From Variovorax jilinensis (GTDB lineage Bacteria; Pseudomonadota; Gammaproteobacteria; Burkholderiales; Burkholderiaceae_C), in NCBI RefSeq assembly GCF_030316885.1, contig NZ_JASZYQ010000002.1, positions 752,001 to 816,000 on the forward strand: 64,000 nt of DNA. Reading direction: 5' to 3'. The translations under genes were made by a program, and so were the position numbers. The notes under the pieces are model-generated. The model had not been told where the DNA came from. It saw nothing but the letters and a program-made list of their open reading frames with translations, and did no database searches. This document shows, piece by piece, positions 45,672-56,867 of this stretch. Numbering within the stretch: the first letter of the stretch is position 1; each line of letters starts with the position of its first letter.

Positions 45672-47825
45672 ATGGTTGAAATCGAACTCGACGGCAAGAA
45701 GGTCGACATCGTCGAAGGCAGCATGATCATGCATGCGGCCGACAAGGCGGGCACCTACATCCCGCACTTCTGCTATCACAAGAAGCTCAGCATCGCGGCC
45801 AACTGCCGCATGTGCCTGGTCGACGTCGAGAAGGCGCCCAAGCCGATGCCGGCCTGCGCCACGCCGGTCACCCAGGGCATGATCGTCCGCACCAAGAGCG
45901 ACAAGGCGATCAAGGCCCAGCAGTCGGTGATGGAGTTCCTGCTGATCAACCATCCGCTCGACTGCCCGATCTGCGACCAGGGCGGCGAATGCCAGCTGCA
46001 GGATCTGGCGGTGGGCTATGGCGGCTCATCCTCGCGCTACGAGGAAGAAAAGCGCGTCGTCTTCCACAAGGACGTCGGTCCGCTCATCAGCATGGAAGAG
46101 ATGAGCCGCTGCATCCATTGCACGCGCTGCGTGCGCTTCGGCCAGGAAGTGGCCGGCGTGATGGAACTCGGGATGACGCAACGTGGCGAGCATTCCGAGA
46201 TCGAGACCTTCCTCGGCGACTCGGTCGACTCCGAGCTGTCGGGCAACATGATCGACATCTGCCCGGTCGGCGCGCTCACGAGCAAGCCCTTCCGCTACAG
46301 CGCCCGCACCTGGGAACTGTCGCGCCGCAAGTCGGTCAGCCCGCACGACTCCACCGGCGCCAACCTGATTGTCCAGGTCAAGAACAACCGCGTGATGCGC
46401 GTGGTTCCGCTCGAGAACGAAGACGTCAACGAATGCTGGATCGCCGACCGCGATCGCTTCTCCTACGAAGCGCTCAACGGCCCGGAACGGCTCACCCAGC
46501 CGATGCTCAAGCAGGGCGGCCAGTGGCAGCAGGTCGACTGGCAGACTGCGCTCGAGTACGTGGCCAACGGCCTGAAGCAGATCAAGGCCGACCACGGCGC
46601 GCAGAGCATCGGCACGCTCGTGAGCCCGCACAGCACGCTCGAGGAGCTGCAACTCGCCAAGCTGCTCACGCACGGCCTGGGCAGCGACAACATCGACTAC
46701 CGCCTGCGCCACGCCGAGTTCGGCGCCGCCGAAGGCGTGCGCTGGCTGGGCACCAGCATCGCCTCGCTGTCGCAGTTGCAGCGCGTGCTGGTGATCGGCT
46801 CGAACCTGCGCAAGGACCATCCGCTGTTCGCGCAACGCATTCGCCAGTCGGTGCGCAAGGGTGGGGCGCTGAGCGTCATCACCGCGCCCGAACTGCTGAC
46901 CGACGCCGATGCCTGGGCGATCCCGATCGCCAATGCCTCGCGGGTGGCAGCCGACCAATGGCTGGACACCCTGGCCGAGCTGGCTTCGGCCATTGCCGAA
47001 AGCACCGGCGCCGCCGCGCCCGTGGCGCGCAACGGCGCACCCGGCGACGCCGCCAAGACGCTGGCCGCCTCGCTGCTCGGCGGCGAGCGCAAGGCAATCC
47101 TGCTCGGCAATGCCGCAGCCCACCACGCCCAGGCAGGCAGCCTGCTCGCGCTGGCCAACTGGATCGGCGCCCAGACCGGCGCCAGCGTCGGCTACCTGAC
47201 CGAAGCCGCCAACACGGTCGGCGCGCAGCTGGTCGGCGCCGTGCCCCGCAACGGCGGCCTCGATGCCGGCCGCATGCTCGCGGGCGGCCTCAAGGGCGCG
47301 CTGCTGCTCAACTGCGAACCGGTGTTCGACTCGGCCGCCGGTGCCGCCGCGATCGAAGGCCTCACGCATGCGCAGATGGTCGTCACGCTGAGCCCCTTCA
47401 AGGCCAACCTCGAATTCAGCGACGTGCTGCTGCCGATCGCCCCCTTCACCGAGACCCCTGGCAGCTTCGTCAACGCCGAAGGCCGTGTGCAGGGCTTCCA
47501 CGCGGTCGTGAAGCCGCAGGGTGAAGCGCGCCCGGCCTGGAAGGTGCTGCGCGTGCTGGCCAACCTGCTGGGCCTGCCGGGCTTCGCCTTCGAATCGACC
47601 GCGGACGTGCTGGCCGATCTCGACACCCCGGCCCAGGTCGCCGCCGACCGGCTCTCGAACGCCACCGGCGCGCGCATCGATGCCGCTGCCCCGGGTGCCG
47701 CCGCGCCTGTCGTCGCCAGCATCTACCAGCTCGATTCGATCGTGCGCCGCGCGCCCTCGCTGCAGCTCACGGCCGATGCGCGCCGCGCCGCGGCACTGTC
47801 CGAAGGCCAGGAGGTGCTCGCATGA
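45672..47825 (+). CDS. nuoG: NADH-quinone oxidoreductase subunit G
   Basis: The 717-residue subunit has an N-terminal ferredoxin-like [2Fe-2S] domain ([20 protein letters not shown], about 32-51) and the His-Cys3 N5 site in [18 protein letters not shown] (about 95-112). The N4 site lies in [12 protein letters not shown] and [11 protein letters not shown] (about 145-210). A molybdopterin-oxidoreductase-like region follows, here without catalytic function. The C-terminal third is Ala-rich and divergent. Confidence 0.97.
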   Translation: MVEIELDGKKVDIVEGSMIMHAADKAGTYIPHFCYHKKLSIAANCRMCLVDVEKAPKPMPACATPVTQGMIVRTKSDKAIKAQQSVMEFLLINHPLDCPICDQGGECQLQDLAVGYGGSSSRYEEEKRVVFHKDVGPLISMEEMSRCIHCTRCVRFGQEVAGVMELGMTQRGEHSEIETFLGDSVDSELSGNMIDICPVGALTSKPFRYSARTWELSRRKSVSPHDSTGANLIVQVKNNRVMRVVPLENEDVNECWIADRDRFSYEALNGPERLTQPMLKQGGQWQQVDWQTALEYVANGLKQIKADHGAQSIGTLVSPHSTLEELQLAKLLTHGLGSDNIDYRLRHAEFGAAEGVRWLGTSIASLSQLQRVLVIGSNLRKDHPLFAQRIRQSVRKGGALSVITAPELLTDADAWAIPIANASRVAADQWLDTLAELASAIAESTGAAAPVARNGAPGDAAKTLAASLLGGERKAILLGNAAAHHAQAGSLLALANWIGAQTGASVGYLTEAANTVGAQLVGAVPRNGGLDAGRMLAGGLKGALLLNCEPVFDSAAGAAAIEGLTHAQMVVTLSPFKANLEFSDVLLPIAPFTETPGSFVNAEGRVQGFHAVVKPQGEARPAWKVLRVLANLLGLPGFAFESTADVLADLDTPAQVAADRLSNATGARIDAAAPGAAAPVVASIYQLDSIVRRAPSLQLTADARRAAALSEGQEVLA

Positions 47826-48898
47826 TCGACACCGTGCACGGCTTCGGCCAGGGCCTGATCGCCTCGGGCTGGTGGAGCGGCTTCCTTTGGCCCGTGATCT
47901 GGACGCTGGTCAAGATCATCGTCGTCGTGATCCCGCTCATGCTCGCGGTCGCCTACCTCACGCTGTGGGAACGCAAGGCCATCGGCTTCACGCAGATCCG
48001 CATCGGTCCCAACCGCATCGGCCCGCTGGGCCTGCTGCAGCCGATCGCCGACGCGCTCAAGCTGATGACCAAGGAGATCATCCTGCCGACGGTGGCCAAC
48101 AAGGGCCTGTTCCTGCTCGGCCCGATCATGACCATCATGCCGGCGCTGGCGGCCTGGGCGGTCATCCCCTTCGGTCCCGACGTCGCGCTCGCCAACATCA
48201 ATGCGGGCCTGCTGTTCGTGATGGCGATCACCTCGCTCGAGGTCTACGGCGTGATCATCGCCGGCTGGGCGTCGAACTCGAAGTACGCCTTCCTGGGTGC
48301 GCTGCGCGCCTCGGCACAGATGGTCAGCTACGAAATCGCCATGGGCTTCTGCTTCGTGGTCGTGCTGATGGTGTCGGCCAGCCTGAACATGACCGACATC
48401 GTGATGGGGCAGGGCAAGGGCCACTTCGCCTCGATGGGCGTCGGATTCCTGTCGTGGAACTGGCTGTCGCTGCTGCCGATCTTCGTCGTCTACTTCATCT
48501 CGGGTCTGGCCGAGACCAACCGCCACCCCTTCGACGTCGTCGAAGGCGAATCGGAAATCGTCGCCGGTCACATGATCGAGTACTCGGGCATGAGCTTCGC
48601 GATGTTCTTCCTGGCCGAGTACGCCAACATGTGGCTGGTCTCGATCCTCTGCGTGGTGCTGTTCCTCGGCGGATGGCTTCCTCCGTTCGAGTTCCTGGCC
48701 TTCATTCCGGGCTGGATCTGGCTCGGCATCAAGACCTTCTGCGTGGTCACGATGTTCCTCTGGGTCCGCTCGACCTTCCCGCGCTTCCGCTATGACCAGA
48801 TCATGCGACTGGGCTGGAAGATCTTCATTCCGGTCACGCTCGTGTGGCTGGTGGTGGTCGGCGCCTGGATGCAGACCCCCTTCAACATCTGGAAGTAA
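47822..48898 (+). CDS. nuoH: NADH-quinone oxidoreductase subunit H
   Basis: The 358-residue membrane subunit contributes to the quinone channel. Recognisable are [20 protein letters not shown] (about 44-63), the acidic quinone-site loop [20 protein letters not shown] (about 229-248) with [15 protein letters not shown], and [20 protein letters not shown] near the end. Eight helices are expected. The ATG overlaps the nuoG stop. Confidence 0.97.
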   Translation: MIDTVHGFGQGLIASGWWSGFLWPVIWTLVKIIVVVIPLMLAVAYLTLWERKAIGFTQIRIGPNRIGPLGLLQPIADALKLMTKEIILPTVANKGLFLLGPIMTIMPALAAWAVIPFGPDVALANINAGLLFVMAITSLEVYGVIIAGWASNSKYAFLGALRASAQMVSYEIAMGFCFVVVLMVSASLNMTDIVMGQGKGHFASMGVGFLSWNWLSLLPIFVVYFISGLAETNRHPFDVVEGESEIVAGHMIEYSGMSFAMFFLAEYANMWLVSILCVVLFLGGWLPPFEFLAFIPGWIWLGIKTFCVVTMFLWVRSTFPRFRYDQIMRLGWKIFIPVTLVWLVVVGAWMQTPFNIWK

Positions 48899-48903
48899 TC
48901 GCC

Positions 48904-49449
48904 ATGCCTGCGTCTACTGCCAGCGCGACCGCGCGCTCCAACACCTCCGCGGCGTCCCAGCCGTTCTCGCTCAAGGACTTCTTGGGCAGCTTCATGCTGC
49001 TGGAACTGTTCAAGGGTCTGGCCGTCACGGGCAAATACGCCTTCAGCCGCAAGATCACGATCCAGTTCCCCGAAGAGAAGACGCCGCTGTCGCCGCGTTT
49101 TCGCGGACTGCACGCGCTGCGCCGCTACGAGAACGGCGAAGAGCGTTGCATCGCCTGCAAGCTCTGCGAGGCCGTGTGCCCGGCGCTCGCGATCACGATC
49201 GAATCCGACGTGCGCGACGACGGCTCGCGCCGCACCACGCGCTACGACATCGACCTGACCAAGTGCATCTTCTGCGGCTTCTGCGAGGAAAGCTGCCCGG
49301 TCGATTCCATCGTCGAGACCCACATCTTCGAATACCACGGCGAGAAGCGCGGCGACCTGTACTTCACCAAGGACATGCTGCTGGCCGTGGGCGACCGCTA
49401 CGAAAAAGAAATCGCGGCCAACAAGGCGGCCGACGCCAAGTACCGCTGA
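48904..49449 (+). CDS. nuoI: NADH-quinone oxidoreductase subunit I
   Basis: The 181-residue subunit carries two [4Fe-4S] clusters (N6a/N6b) in [14 protein letters not shown] (about 80-93) and [17 protein letters not shown] (about 119-135). It hands electrons to cluster N2 in NuoB. About 18 Ser/Ala/Thr-rich residues precede the conserved [19 protein letters not shown]. The start at 48904 lies 5 bases after the nuoH stop. Confidence 0.96.
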   Translation: MPASTASATARSNTSAASQPFSLKDFLGSFMLLELFKGLAVTGKYAFSRKITIQFPEEKTPLSPRFRGLHALRRYENGEERCIACKLCEAVCPALAITIESDVRDDGSRRTTRYDIDLTKCIFCGFCEESCPVDSIVETHIFEYHGEKRGDLYFTKDMLLAVGDRYEKEIAANKAADAKYR

Positions 49450-49468
49450 GAAAAAAAGAACTCGATCC

Positions 49469-50116
49469 ATGGACGCCACGACCGGCCTTTTCTATCTGTT
49501 TGCCGCGGTGCTGCTGTTTGCAGCCTTCCGCGTCATCACCTCGAGCAACCCCGTGTATGCGGCGCTCTATCTGGTGCTGGCGTTCTTCCAGGCTTCGGCC
49601 ATCTGGCTGCTGCTGCGCGCCGAATTCCTCGCGATCGTGCTCGTGCTCGTCTACGTCGGCGCGGTGATGGTGCTGTTCCTTTTCGTCGTGATGATGCTGG
49701 ACATCAACGTCGAGCGCCTGCGAGAGGGCTTCTGGAAGCACTTCCCGCTGGCGGCAGGCGCCGGCGCATTGATCGCCCTCGAGATGGCCGCGGTGCTGAT
49801 GGGCGGCTTCCGCCTGACGGTGCCCAAGGCGCCGATGGCGACCGGTCCCGACACCTCGAACACGCTCGAGCTCGGCAAGCTGCTGTATTCCGAGTACCTC
49901 TATCCGGTCGAGATCGCGGCCGTGATCCTGCTGGTGGCGATCATCGCGGCCATCGCGCTGACCCTGCGCACCCGCAAGGACAGCAAGCACATGAACCCGG
50001 CCGATCAGGTGCGCGTGAAGGCGCGCGACCGCGTGCGCATCGTCCAGATGCCGGTCACGCGCCAGGCCGAACCGGTGGCGGAACAGGCCGCCCCCGCGGC
50101 GGAGACCAAGGCATGA
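49469..50116 (+). CDS. nuoJ: NADH-quinone oxidoreductase subunit J
   Basis: The 215-residue antiporter-module subunit has five predicted helices. Family features include [20 protein letters not shown] (about 28-47), [20 protein letters not shown] (about 51-70) and [12 protein letters not shown] basic/acidic C-terminal tail ([20 protein letters not shown], then Glu/Ala) extends past the last helix. It overlaps nuoK by four bases. Confidence 0.95.
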   Translation: MDATTGLFYLFAAVLLFAAFRVITSSNPVYAALYLVLAFFQASAIWLLLRAEFLAIVLVLVYVGAVMVLFLFVVMMLDINVERLREGFWKHFPLAAGAGALIALEMAAVLMGGFRLTVPKAPMATGPDTSNTLELGKLLYSEYLYPVEIAAVILLVAIIAAIALTLRTRKDSKHMNPADQVRVKARDRVRIVQMPVTRQAEPVAEQAAPAAETKA

Positions 50117-50421
50117 CGCTCACGCTCGGACACTTCCTCTCGCTCGGCGCGATGCTGTTCGCGCTGTCGGTGATCGGCATCTTCCTGAACCGCAAGAACC
50201 TCATCGTGCTGCTGATGTGCGTGGAGCTGATGCTGCTCGCGGTCAACATGAATTTCGTCGCCTTCTCGTACTTCCTCGGCGACATGCACGGCCAGATCTT
50301 CGTCTTCTTCATCCTGACGGTGGCGGCGGCAGAGTCGGCCATCGGGCTTGCGCTGCTGGTGCTGCTGTTCCGCAACAAGTCGAACATCAACGTCGACGAA
50401 CTGAATGCGCTGAAGGGCTGA
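50113..50421 (+). CDS. nuoK: NADH-quinone oxidoreductase subunit K
   Basis: The 102-residue three-helix subunit shows [20 protein letters not shown] at the N-terminus and the proton-path glutamates in [19 protein letters not shown] (about 33-51) and [18 protein letters not shown] (about 74-91). Its length is exactly that usual for NuoK. Confidence 0.97.
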   Translation: MTLTLGHFLSLGAMLFALSVIGIFLNRKNLIVLLMCVELMLLAVNMNFVAFSYFLGDMHGQIFVFFILTVAAAESAIGLALLVLLFRNKSNINVDELNALKG

Positions 50422-50434
50422 AGAAGGTTTACTC

Positions 50435-52453
50435 ATGAGCGCAACACTTTCCGCATCCACATTGCTGGCCGTGCCGCTGGCGCCGCTGGTCTGCTCCATC
50501 GTCGCCGGCCTGTTCGGCACCAAGTTCGGTGGCAACCACATCGGTCGCCGCATCACGCATTCGCTGACCATCCTCGGCGTGCTGATCGCCTTCATCCTGT
50601 CGGCCATGACGCTCAAGAGCGTGGTGAGCGACGGCGCGCACTTCAACGCCACGATCTACGAGTGGATGAACATCGGCGGCCTCAAGATGGAGGTCGGCTT
50701 CCTGGTCGACGGCCTGACCGCGATGATGATGTGCGTCGTCACCTTCGTCTCGCTGATGGTTCACATCTACACCATCGGCTACATGAAGGAAGACGAGGGC
50801 TACAACCGCTTCTTCGCCTACATCTCGCTGTTCACCTTCGCCATGCTGATGCTCGTGATGAGCAACAACATGCTCCAGCTGTTCTTCGGCTGGGAGGCGG
50901 TGGGCCTGGTGTCGTATCTGCTGATCGGCTTCTGGTACAACCGGCCGACTGCCATTTTCGCCAACATGAAGGCCTTCCTGGTGAACCGGGTCGGCGACTT
51001 CGGCTTCATCCTCGGCATCGGCCTGCTCGCGGCGTACGCGGGCACGCTGAACTACGGCGAGACCTTTGCCAAGGCCGACGAGCTCGCCAAGCTGAGCTTC
51101 CCGGGCACCGACTGGATGCTGATCACGGTGGCCTGCATCTGCCTGTTCATCGGCGCGATGGGCAAGAGCGCGCAGTTCCCGCTGCACGTCTGGCTGCCCG
51201 ACTCGATGGAAGGCCCGACCCCGATCTCGGCGCTGATCCACGCCGCGACCATGGTCACGGCCGGCATCTTCATGGTGGCGCGCATGTCGCCGCTGTTCGA
51301 ACTGAGCGACACGGCGCTGAGCTTCATCCTCGTGATCGGCGGCATCACGGCGCTGTTCATGGGCTTCCTGGGCATCATCCAGAACGACATCAAGCGCGTC
51401 GTGGCCTATTCGACGCTGTCCCAGCTCGGCTACATGACAGTGGCGCTCGGTGCCTCGGCCTATTCGGCCGCGGTGTTCCACCTGATGACCCACGCCTTCT
51501 TCAAGGCGCTGCTGTTCCTCGGTGCGGGCTCCGTGATCATCGGCATGCACCACAACCAGGACATCCGCTGGATGGGCAACGTGCGCAAGTACATGCCGAT
51601 CACCTGGATCACCTCGCTGATCGGTTCGCTGGCGCTGATCGGCACGCCGTTCTTCTCGGGCTTCTACTCGAAGGACACAATCATCGAGGCGGTGCACGAG
51701 AGCCACCTGTGGGGCGCCAGCTTCGCCTACTTCGCGGTTCTGGCGGGCGTGTTCGTCACCTCCTTCTACTCGTTCCGCATGTACTTCCTGGTCTTCCACG
51801 GCAAGGAGCGCTTCGACCAGAATCCGGACGCGCACCACGACGACCATGGCCACGGCCATGACGACCACCACGAGCCGCACGAGTCGCCGTGGGTGGTCTG
51901 GCTGCCGCTGGTGCTGCTGGCCATTCCGTCGGTCGTGATCGGCTACATGACGATCCAGCCGATGCTCTACGGCGACTTTTTCAAGGGCGCGATCCTGATC
52001 AACGCCGTCGAGCATCCCGCGATGAAGGAACTGGCCGAGGCCTTCCACGGTCCGTTCGCCATGGCATTGCACGGCTTCACGGCGGCGCCTTTCTGGCTCG
52101 CACTGGCCGGCGTGGTGGCAGCCTGGTACATGTACCTGATCAACCCGGCAGTGCCCGCCGCGATCAAGCGTGCCTGCGGCCCGATCTACCGCCTGCTCGA
52201 GAACAAGTACTACATGGACTGGTTCAACGAGAACGTGCTGGCACGCGGCACCCGCGCGCTCGGCAACGGTCTCTGGAAGGTCGGCGACCAGGGGATCATC
52301 GACGGCGGCATCGTCAACGGCTCCTGGAAGCTGGTCGGACGCATCGCCGGTGCGGTGCGCTGGCTGCAGACCGGTTTCATCTATCACTACGCGTTCTCGA
52401 TGCTGATCGGCGTCTTCGTTCTGATGTCGTACTTCGTCTGGTTCAAGCGCTGA
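50435..52453 (+). CDS. nuoL: NADH-quinone oxidoreductase subunit L
   Basis: The 672-residue proton-pumping subunit has about 16 helices and a long amphipathic lateral helix near the C-terminus. Conserved parts are LFFGWEAVGLVSYLLIGFW (about 149-167, with the key Glu), GKSAQFPLHVWLPDSMEGPT (about 246-265), AATMVTAGIFMVAR and DIKRVVAYSTLSQLGYM. A His/Asp-rich stretch of about 20 residues (HHDDHGHGHDDHHEPHE) sits in a loop near residue 468. Confidence 0.97.
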   Translation: MSATLSASTLLAVPLAPLVCSIVAGLFGTKFGGNHIGRRITHSLTILGVLIAFILSAMTLKSVVSDGAHFNATIYEWMNIGGLKMEVGFLVDGLTAMMMCVVTFVSLMVHIYTIGYMKEDEGYNRFFAYISLFTFAMLMLVMSNNMLQLFFGWEAVGLVSYLLIGFWYNRPTAIFANMKAFLVNRVGDFGFILGIGLLAAYAGTLNYGETFAKADELAKLSFPGTDWMLITVACICLFIGAMGKSAQFPLHVWLPDSMEGPTPISALIHAATMVTAGIFMVARMSPLFELSDTALSFILVIGGITALFMGFLGIIQNDIKRVVAYSTLSQLGYMTVALGASAYSAAVFHLMTHAFFKALLFLGAGSVIIGMHHNQDIRWMGNVRKYMPITWITSLIGSLALIGTPFFSGFYSKDTIIEAVHESHLWGASFAYFAVLAGVFVTSFYSFRMYFLVFHGKERFDQNPDAHHDDHGHGHDDHHEPHESPWVVWLPLVLLAIPSVVIGYMTIQPMLYGDFFKGAILINAVEHPAMKELAEAFHGPFAMALHGFTAAPFWLALAGVVAAWYMYLINPAVPAAIKRACGPIYRLLENKYYMDWFNENVLARGTRALGNGLWKVGDQGIIDGGIVNGSWKLVGRIAGAVRWLQTGFIYHYAFSMLIGVFVLMSYFVWFKR

Positions 52454-52477
52454 GCGGCTCTCTGGAGAAAAATAAAA

Positions 52478-53953
52478 ATGGGTTTGTTGAGCCTTGCCAT
52501 CTGGATGCCGATCGTCTGCGGCGTCGTGCTGCTGGCCTTCGGTCGTGAAGACCATGCCAGGGGCGTTCGCTGGTTCGCGCTGGTCGCATCCGTCGCGAGC
52601 TTCCTGGTCACCCTGCCGCTCTGGTCGCGTTTCCAGAACGGCACCGCGGCGATGCAGTTCGTCGAGAAGGAGCGCTGGATCGAGCGCTTCAACATCCACT
52701 ACCACGTGGGCCTCGACGGGATCTCGTTCTGGCTGGTGCTGCTGACCGCCTTCATCACCGTGATCGTCGTGATCTCGGCCTGGCAGGTGATCACCGAGCG
52801 CGTGAACCAGTACATGGGCGCGTTCCTGATCCTCTCGGGCCTGATGATCGGCACCTTCTCGGCGCTCGACGGCCTGCTGTTCTACGTCTTCTTCGAAGCC
52901 ACGCTGATCCCGATGTATCTCATCATCGGCATCTGGGGCGGCCCGAACAAGATCTACGCGGCCTTCAAGTTCTTCCTCTACACGCTGCTCGGCTCGCTGC
53001 TGATGCTGGTCGCGCTGATCTACCTGTACAACCAGTCGGGCGGCAGCTTCGACATCCTGACCTGGCACAAGCTGCCGCTGTCGGGCACGGCCCAGACATT
53101 CCTGTTCTTCGCCTTCTTCGCGGCCTTCGCGGTCAAGGTGCCGATGTGGCCGGTGCACACCTGGCTGCCGGACGTGCACGTCGAGGCGCCCACCGGCGGT
53201 TCGGCAGTGCTGGCCGCGATCATGCTGAAGCTCGGCGCCTACGGTTTCCTGCGCTTCTCGATGCCGATCGCGCCCGACGCCTCGCACGAATGGGCCTGGC
53301 TCATGATCGCGCTGTCGCTGATCGCGGTGATCTACGTCGGCCTGGTGGCGCTGGTCCAGCAGGACATGAAGAAGCTCGTGGCCTATTCGTCGGTCGCCCA
53401 CATGGGCTTCGTGACGCTCGGCTTCTTCATCTTCAACGAACTCGGCGTCGCCGGCGGCATCGTGCAGATGATCGCCCACGGTTTCGTCTCGGGTGCCATG
53501 TTCCTGTGCATCGGCGTGCTCTACGACCGCGTGCATTCGCGCCAGATCGCCGACTACGGCGGCGTGGTGAACACCATGCCCAAGTTCGCGGCCTTCGCGC
53601 TGCTGTTCGCGATGGCCAACTGCGGTCTGCCCGCCACCGCCGGCTTCGTCGGCGAATGGATGGTGATCATCGGCGCGGTCAAGGCCAACTTCTGGCTCGG
53701 CTTCGGCGCCGCCACCGCCCTGATCTTCGGCGCGGCCTACACGCTGTGGATGTACAAGCGGGTCTACCTGGGCCCGGTGGGCAACGACCATGTGAAGGAA
53801 CTCAGCGACATCAACGCGCGCGAGTTCCTCATGCTCTCGCTGCTCGCGATCGCGGTGCTCTGGATGGGGCTCTATCCGAAGCCCTTCACCGATGTGATGA
53901 ATGCCTCCGTGGATGGGCTGCTGCAGCACATGTCCGTGTCAAAGCTGCCCTGA
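52478..53953 (+). CDS. nuoM: NADH-quinone oxidoreductase subunit M
   Basis: The 491-residue antiporter-like subunit shows FFEATLIPMYLIIGIWGG (about 138-155, with the key Glu), FAVKVPMWPVHTWLPDVHVE (about 220-239), the lysine-bearing helices, and QQDMKKLVAYSSVAHMGFV (about 301-319). It starts after a GGAGAAAA-type site and is followed by nuoN after 9 bases. Confidence 0.97.
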   Translation: MGLLSLAIWMPIVCGVVLLAFGREDHARGVRWFALVASVASFLVTLPLWSRFQNGTAAMQFVEKERWIERFNIHYHVGLDGISFWLVLLTAFITVIVVISAWQVITERVNQYMGAFLILSGLMIGTFSALDGLLFYVFFEATLIPMYLIIGIWGGPNKIYAAFKFFLYTLLGSLLMLVALIYLYNQSGGSFDILTWHKLPLSGTAQTFLFFAFFAAFAVKVPMWPVHTWLPDVHVEAPTGGSAVLAAIMLKLGAYGFLRFSMPIAPDASHEWAWLMIALSLIAVIYVGLVALVQQDMKKLVAYSSVAHMGFVTLGFFIFNELGVAGGIVQMIAHGFVSGAMFLCIGVLYDRVHSRQIADYGGVVNTMPKFAAFALLFAMANCGLPATAGFVGEWMVIIGAVKANFWLGFGAATALIFGAAYTLWMYKRVYLGPVGNDHVKELSDINAREFLMLSLLAIAVLWMGLYPKPFTDVMNASVDGLLQHMSVSKLP

Positions 53954-53962
53954 GAGAACAAG

Positions 53963-55450
53963 ATGATCGACAAACTCAGCTGGATGACCATCTACCCCGA
54001 GGTGGTGCTGCTCATCATGGCATGCCTCATTTCGCTGGTGGACCTGGCGACGACCAGCCCGCGCCGCACCGGCACCTACATCCTGACCCTGCTCACGCTC
54101 GCGATCGTTGCGGTGCTCACGGGCTTCAACGCCGCGCTCGGCAAGACCCTCTTCGGCTTCGGCGGCATGGTCGTGAGCGACCCGATGGGCAACTGGCTCA
54201 AGTGCTTCGCCACCGTGGCGCTGATGGTCACGCTGGTCTATGGCCGGCCCTACGCGGCCGATCGCGGCATGCTGCGCGGCGGCGAGATGTTCACGCTGAG
54301 CCTGTTCGCGCTGCTCGGCATGTTCGTGATGATGTCGGGCAGCAACTTCCTGCTGATCTACCTCGGCCTGGAACTGCTGACGCTCTCGAGCTACGCGCTG
54401 GTCGCGCTGCGCCGCGACAACGCGGTGGCCAGCGAGGCCGCGATGAAGTACTTCGTGCTCGGCGCCATGGCCAGCGGCTTCCTGCTGTACGGCCTGTCGA
54501 TGATGTACGGCGCCACCGGTTCGCTCGACATCAACGCGGTCTTCAAGGCCATCGCGAGCCGGCAGGTGAATCACCAGGTGCTGGTGTTTGGCCTCGTCTT
54601 CATCGTCGCCGGCCTGGCATTCAAGGTCGGTGCCGCGCCATTCCACATGTGGGTGCCGGACGTCTACCAGGGCGCGCCGACCGCGGTCACGCTGCTGATC
54701 GGCGCCGCGCCCGAGCTGGCGGCCTTCGCGATCATCATCCGCCTGCTGGTGGAGGGCCTGCTGCCGCTCGCGATCGACTGGCAGCAGATGCTCGCGGTGC
54801 TGGCCATCGCGTCGCTGGTGGTGGGCAACCTGGCGGCGATCGCGCAGACCAACCTCAAGCGCATGCTGGCCTATTCGACCATCGCGCAGATGGGCTTCAT
54901 GCTGCTGGGCCTGGTGGCCGGCGTGGTCAACGGCAACACGTACAACGCCCAGTTCGCCTACAGCGCCGCGATGTTCTACATCGTGACCTACGTGCTGACC
55001 ACGCTCGCGAGCTTCGGGATCATCCTGCTGCTCGCGCGTGAAGGCTTCGAGAGCGAGGAGATCACCGACCTGGCCGGCCTGAACCAGCGCAGCCCGCTCT
55101 ATGCCGGCGTGATGGCAATCGCGATGTTCTCGCTGGCGGGCATCCCGCCGCTGGTGGGCTTCTACGCCAAGCTGGCCGTGCTGCAGGCGCTGATCGCCTC
55201 GGGCCAGGGTCTCTACATCGCGCTCGCCGTGTTCGCGGTCGTCATGTCGCTCATCGGCGCCTTCTATTACCTGCGCGTGGTCAAGGTCATGTACTTCGAT
55301 GCGCCGGTGACGGCCAGCACGGTGTCGGCACCGGGCGACGTGCGCGCCGTGCTGACGCTCAACGGCGCGCTGATCCTGATCCTCGGCATCCTGCCGGGCG
55401 GCCTCATGACGCTGTGCGCCAACGCGATCGTGGCCACGCTGGCCACCTGA
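53963..55450 (+). CDS. nuoN: NADH-quinone oxidoreductase subunit N
   Basis: The 495-residue third antiporter-like subunit shows [20 protein letters not shown] (about 131-150), [20 protein letters not shown] (about 216-235), [20 protein letters not shown] (about 295-314) and the C-terminal [12 protein letters not shown]. It is the last of the fourteen nuo genes; DUF2818 follows after 10 bases. Confidence 0.97.
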   Translation: MIDKLSWMTIYPEVVLLIMACLISLVDLATTSPRRTGTYILTLLTLAIVAVLTGFNAALGKTLFGFGGMVVSDPMGNWLKCFATVALMVTLVYGRPYAADRGMLRGGEMFTLSLFALLGMFVMMSGSNFLLIYLGLELLTLSSYALVALRRDNAVASEAAMKYFVLGAMASGFLLYGLSMMYGATGSLDINAVFKAIASRQVNHQVLVFGLVFIVAGLAFKVGAAPFHMWVPDVYQGAPTAVTLLIGAAPELAAFAIIIRLLVEGLLPLAIDWQQMLAVLAIASLVVGNLAAIAQTNLKRMLAYSTIAQMGFMLLGLVAGVVNGNTYNAQFAYSAAMFYIVTYVLTTLASFGIILLLAREGFESEEITDLAGLNQRSPLYAGVMAIAMFSLAGIPPLVGFYAKLAVLQALIASGQGLYIALAVFAVVMSLIGAFYYLRVVKVMYFDAPVTASTVSAPGDVRAVLTLNGALILILGILPGGLMTLCANAIVATLAT

Positions 55451-55460
55451 GGCGACTTCG

Positions 55461-55790
55461 ATGTCGCAGAGCGCGTCGGTGTGGCTGGTGCTCGGGGTCG
55501 CACTGCTCGCGGCCAACCTGCCGTTCCTGAATGAGCGCCTGCTCGGCCTGGTTCCGCTCTCGACGCGCACCAAGTCACTCGCCATCCGGCTGGCCGAGCT
55601 GGTCCTGCTGTATTTCGTCGCCGGTGGCATCGGCCTGCTGTTCGAGCGCAGGGTGGGGCAGATCGCGCCACAGGGCTGGGAGTTCTACACGGTCACGGGC
55701 GCGCTCTTCGTGGTGCTCGCCTTCCCGGGCTTTACCTGGCGCTACCTCATGAAGCACCGCCACGCGCCGGTCATGGCGGAGCCTGCATGA
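55461..55790 (+). CDS. DUF2818 family membrane protein
   Basis: The 109-residue protein is predicted to have three hydrophobic segments (SVWLVLGVALLAANLPFL; LAELVLLYFVAGGIGLLFE; VTGALFVVLAFPGFTWRYL). It matches the DUF2818 family, which is found downstream of nuoN in betaproteobacteria. It may assist complex I assembly or stability, but that is only inferred from position. The Nudix gene ATG overlaps its stop. Confidence 0.88.
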   Translation: MSQSASVWLVLGVALLAANLPFLNERLLGLVPLSTRTKSLAIRLAELVLLYFVAGGIGLLFERRVGQIAPQGWEFYTVTGALFVVLAFPGFTWRYLMKHRHAPVMAEPA

Positions 55791-56392
55791 GCCGCCCGGT
55801 GATCGAAAAGCACCTCGAGGAAGAACGCACCGCCAGCGATCTGGTGTTCGAAGGCAATTTCCTGCGCGTCCGGCGCGACACCGTGCGCCTGCCCGACGGG
55901 CACAGCGCGACGCGCGAATACGTGGTGCATCCGGGAGCCGTGGTCGTGGTGCCGCTGCTCGACGACGGCCGCGTCGTGCTCGAGCGCCAGTTCCGCTATC
56001 CGGTGGGCCTCGTGATGACCGAGTTCCCGGCAGGCAAGCTCGATGCCGGCGAAGACCCGCTGGGCTGCGGCCAGCGCGAACTGCTCGAGGAGACCGGCTA
56101 CTCCGCGCGCGAATGGGCGCTCGCCGGCGCGATGCATCTCGCCGTCGGCTATTCGACCGAGATCATCCATGTGTACTTCGCGCGCGGGCTGACGCTCGGC
56201 GACCGCCGCCTCGACCACGGCGAATTCCTCGACGTCATCAGCGCCACGCCGGCACAGCTTCTCGACTGGTGCCGCGACGGCACCGCGACCGACGCCAAGA
56301 CCCTGACCTGCGCGCTGTGGCTGCAGAACGTCCTGTCTGGCGCATGGACGCTCGACTGGCAGCCTGCGCAAGTGGACGGCGGCGGCACATAA
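55787..56392 (+). CDS. Nudix hydrolase, ADP-ribose pyrophosphatase type
   Basis: The 201-residue enzyme has a Nudix box starting GKLDAGEDPLGCGQ and ending RELLEETGY (about 84-106), and an N-terminal ligand-binding strand set (VVVVPLLDDGRVVLERQFRY). This arrangement is typical of NudF-type ADP-ribose/ADP-sugar pyrophosphatases. It overlaps the DUF2818 stop (ATGA) and ends 7 bases before the DUF1178 gene. The substrate is not proven. Confidence 0.88.
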   Translation: MSRPVIEKHLEEERTASDLVFEGNFLRVRRDTVRLPDGHSATREYVVHPGAVVVVPLLDDGRVVLERQFRYPVGLVMTEFPAGKLDAGEDPLGCGQRELLEETGYSAREWALAGAMHLAVGYSTEIIHVYFARGLTLGDRRLDHGEFLDVISATPAQLLDWCRDGTATDAKTLTCALWLQNVLSGAWTLDWQPAQVDGGGT

Positions 56393-56399
56393 TCGGGCC

Positions 56400-56852
56400 A
56401 TGAAGGTCCTCAACCTCCAATGTGCCCACGGGCACGGCTTCGAAGGCTGGTTTGCGTCGCAGGACGCATTCGAGTCGCAGCTCGCCGGTGGGCTGGTCGA
56501 ATGCCCGATGTGCGGCGATACCACGATCGTCAAGCTGCTGACCGCGCCGCGCCTGAACCTCGGCAGCCCGCGGCCGCCCGAGGCCGAGGCGCAGCCAGTC
56601 CGCCTGCCGGCTGCTGCATCCAACGACACGCCCGACGCGCGGTGGATGCGCGCGGTGCGCGAGGTGATGGCCAGGACCGAGGATGTCGGCGAGCGTTTCG
56701 TCGACGAGGCCCGCAAGATGCACTACGGCGAGGCCGAGGAGCGCGGCATTCGTGGCCGTGCCACGCCCGAGCAGGCGCAGTCGCTGGCCGAGGAGGGCAT
56801 CCCGGTGTTCGCGCTGCCCTTGCCCGCAGCGCTCAAGGAAACCCTGCAGTAG
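56400..56852 (+). CDS. DUF1178 family protein
   Basis: The 150-residue protein starts MKVLNLQCAHGHGFEGWFAS, with a Cys/His pair and later CPMCGDTTIVKLLTAPR (about 39-55), which looks like a zinc-ribbon type site. The C-terminal KMHYGEAEERGIRGRATPEQ matches DUF1178. Function is unknown. It is the last gene of the nuo-DUF2818-Nudix run and converges on the ABC exporter. Confidence 0.87.
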   Translation: MKVLNLQCAHGHGFEGWFASQDAFESQLAGGLVECPMCGDTTIVKLLTAPRLNLGSPRPPEAEAQPVRLPAAASNDTPDARWMRAVREVMARTEDVGERFVDEARKMHYGEAEERGIRGRATPEQAQSLAEEGIPVFALPLPAALKETLQ

Positions 56853-56867
56853 CCCTGCGGTGCTTCG

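Noticed and set aside
50429..53929. An 1166-codon open frame on the reverse strand
   Set aside because: It runs antisense through nuoL and nuoM. The His/Glu/Arg-rich product has no domain I recognise.
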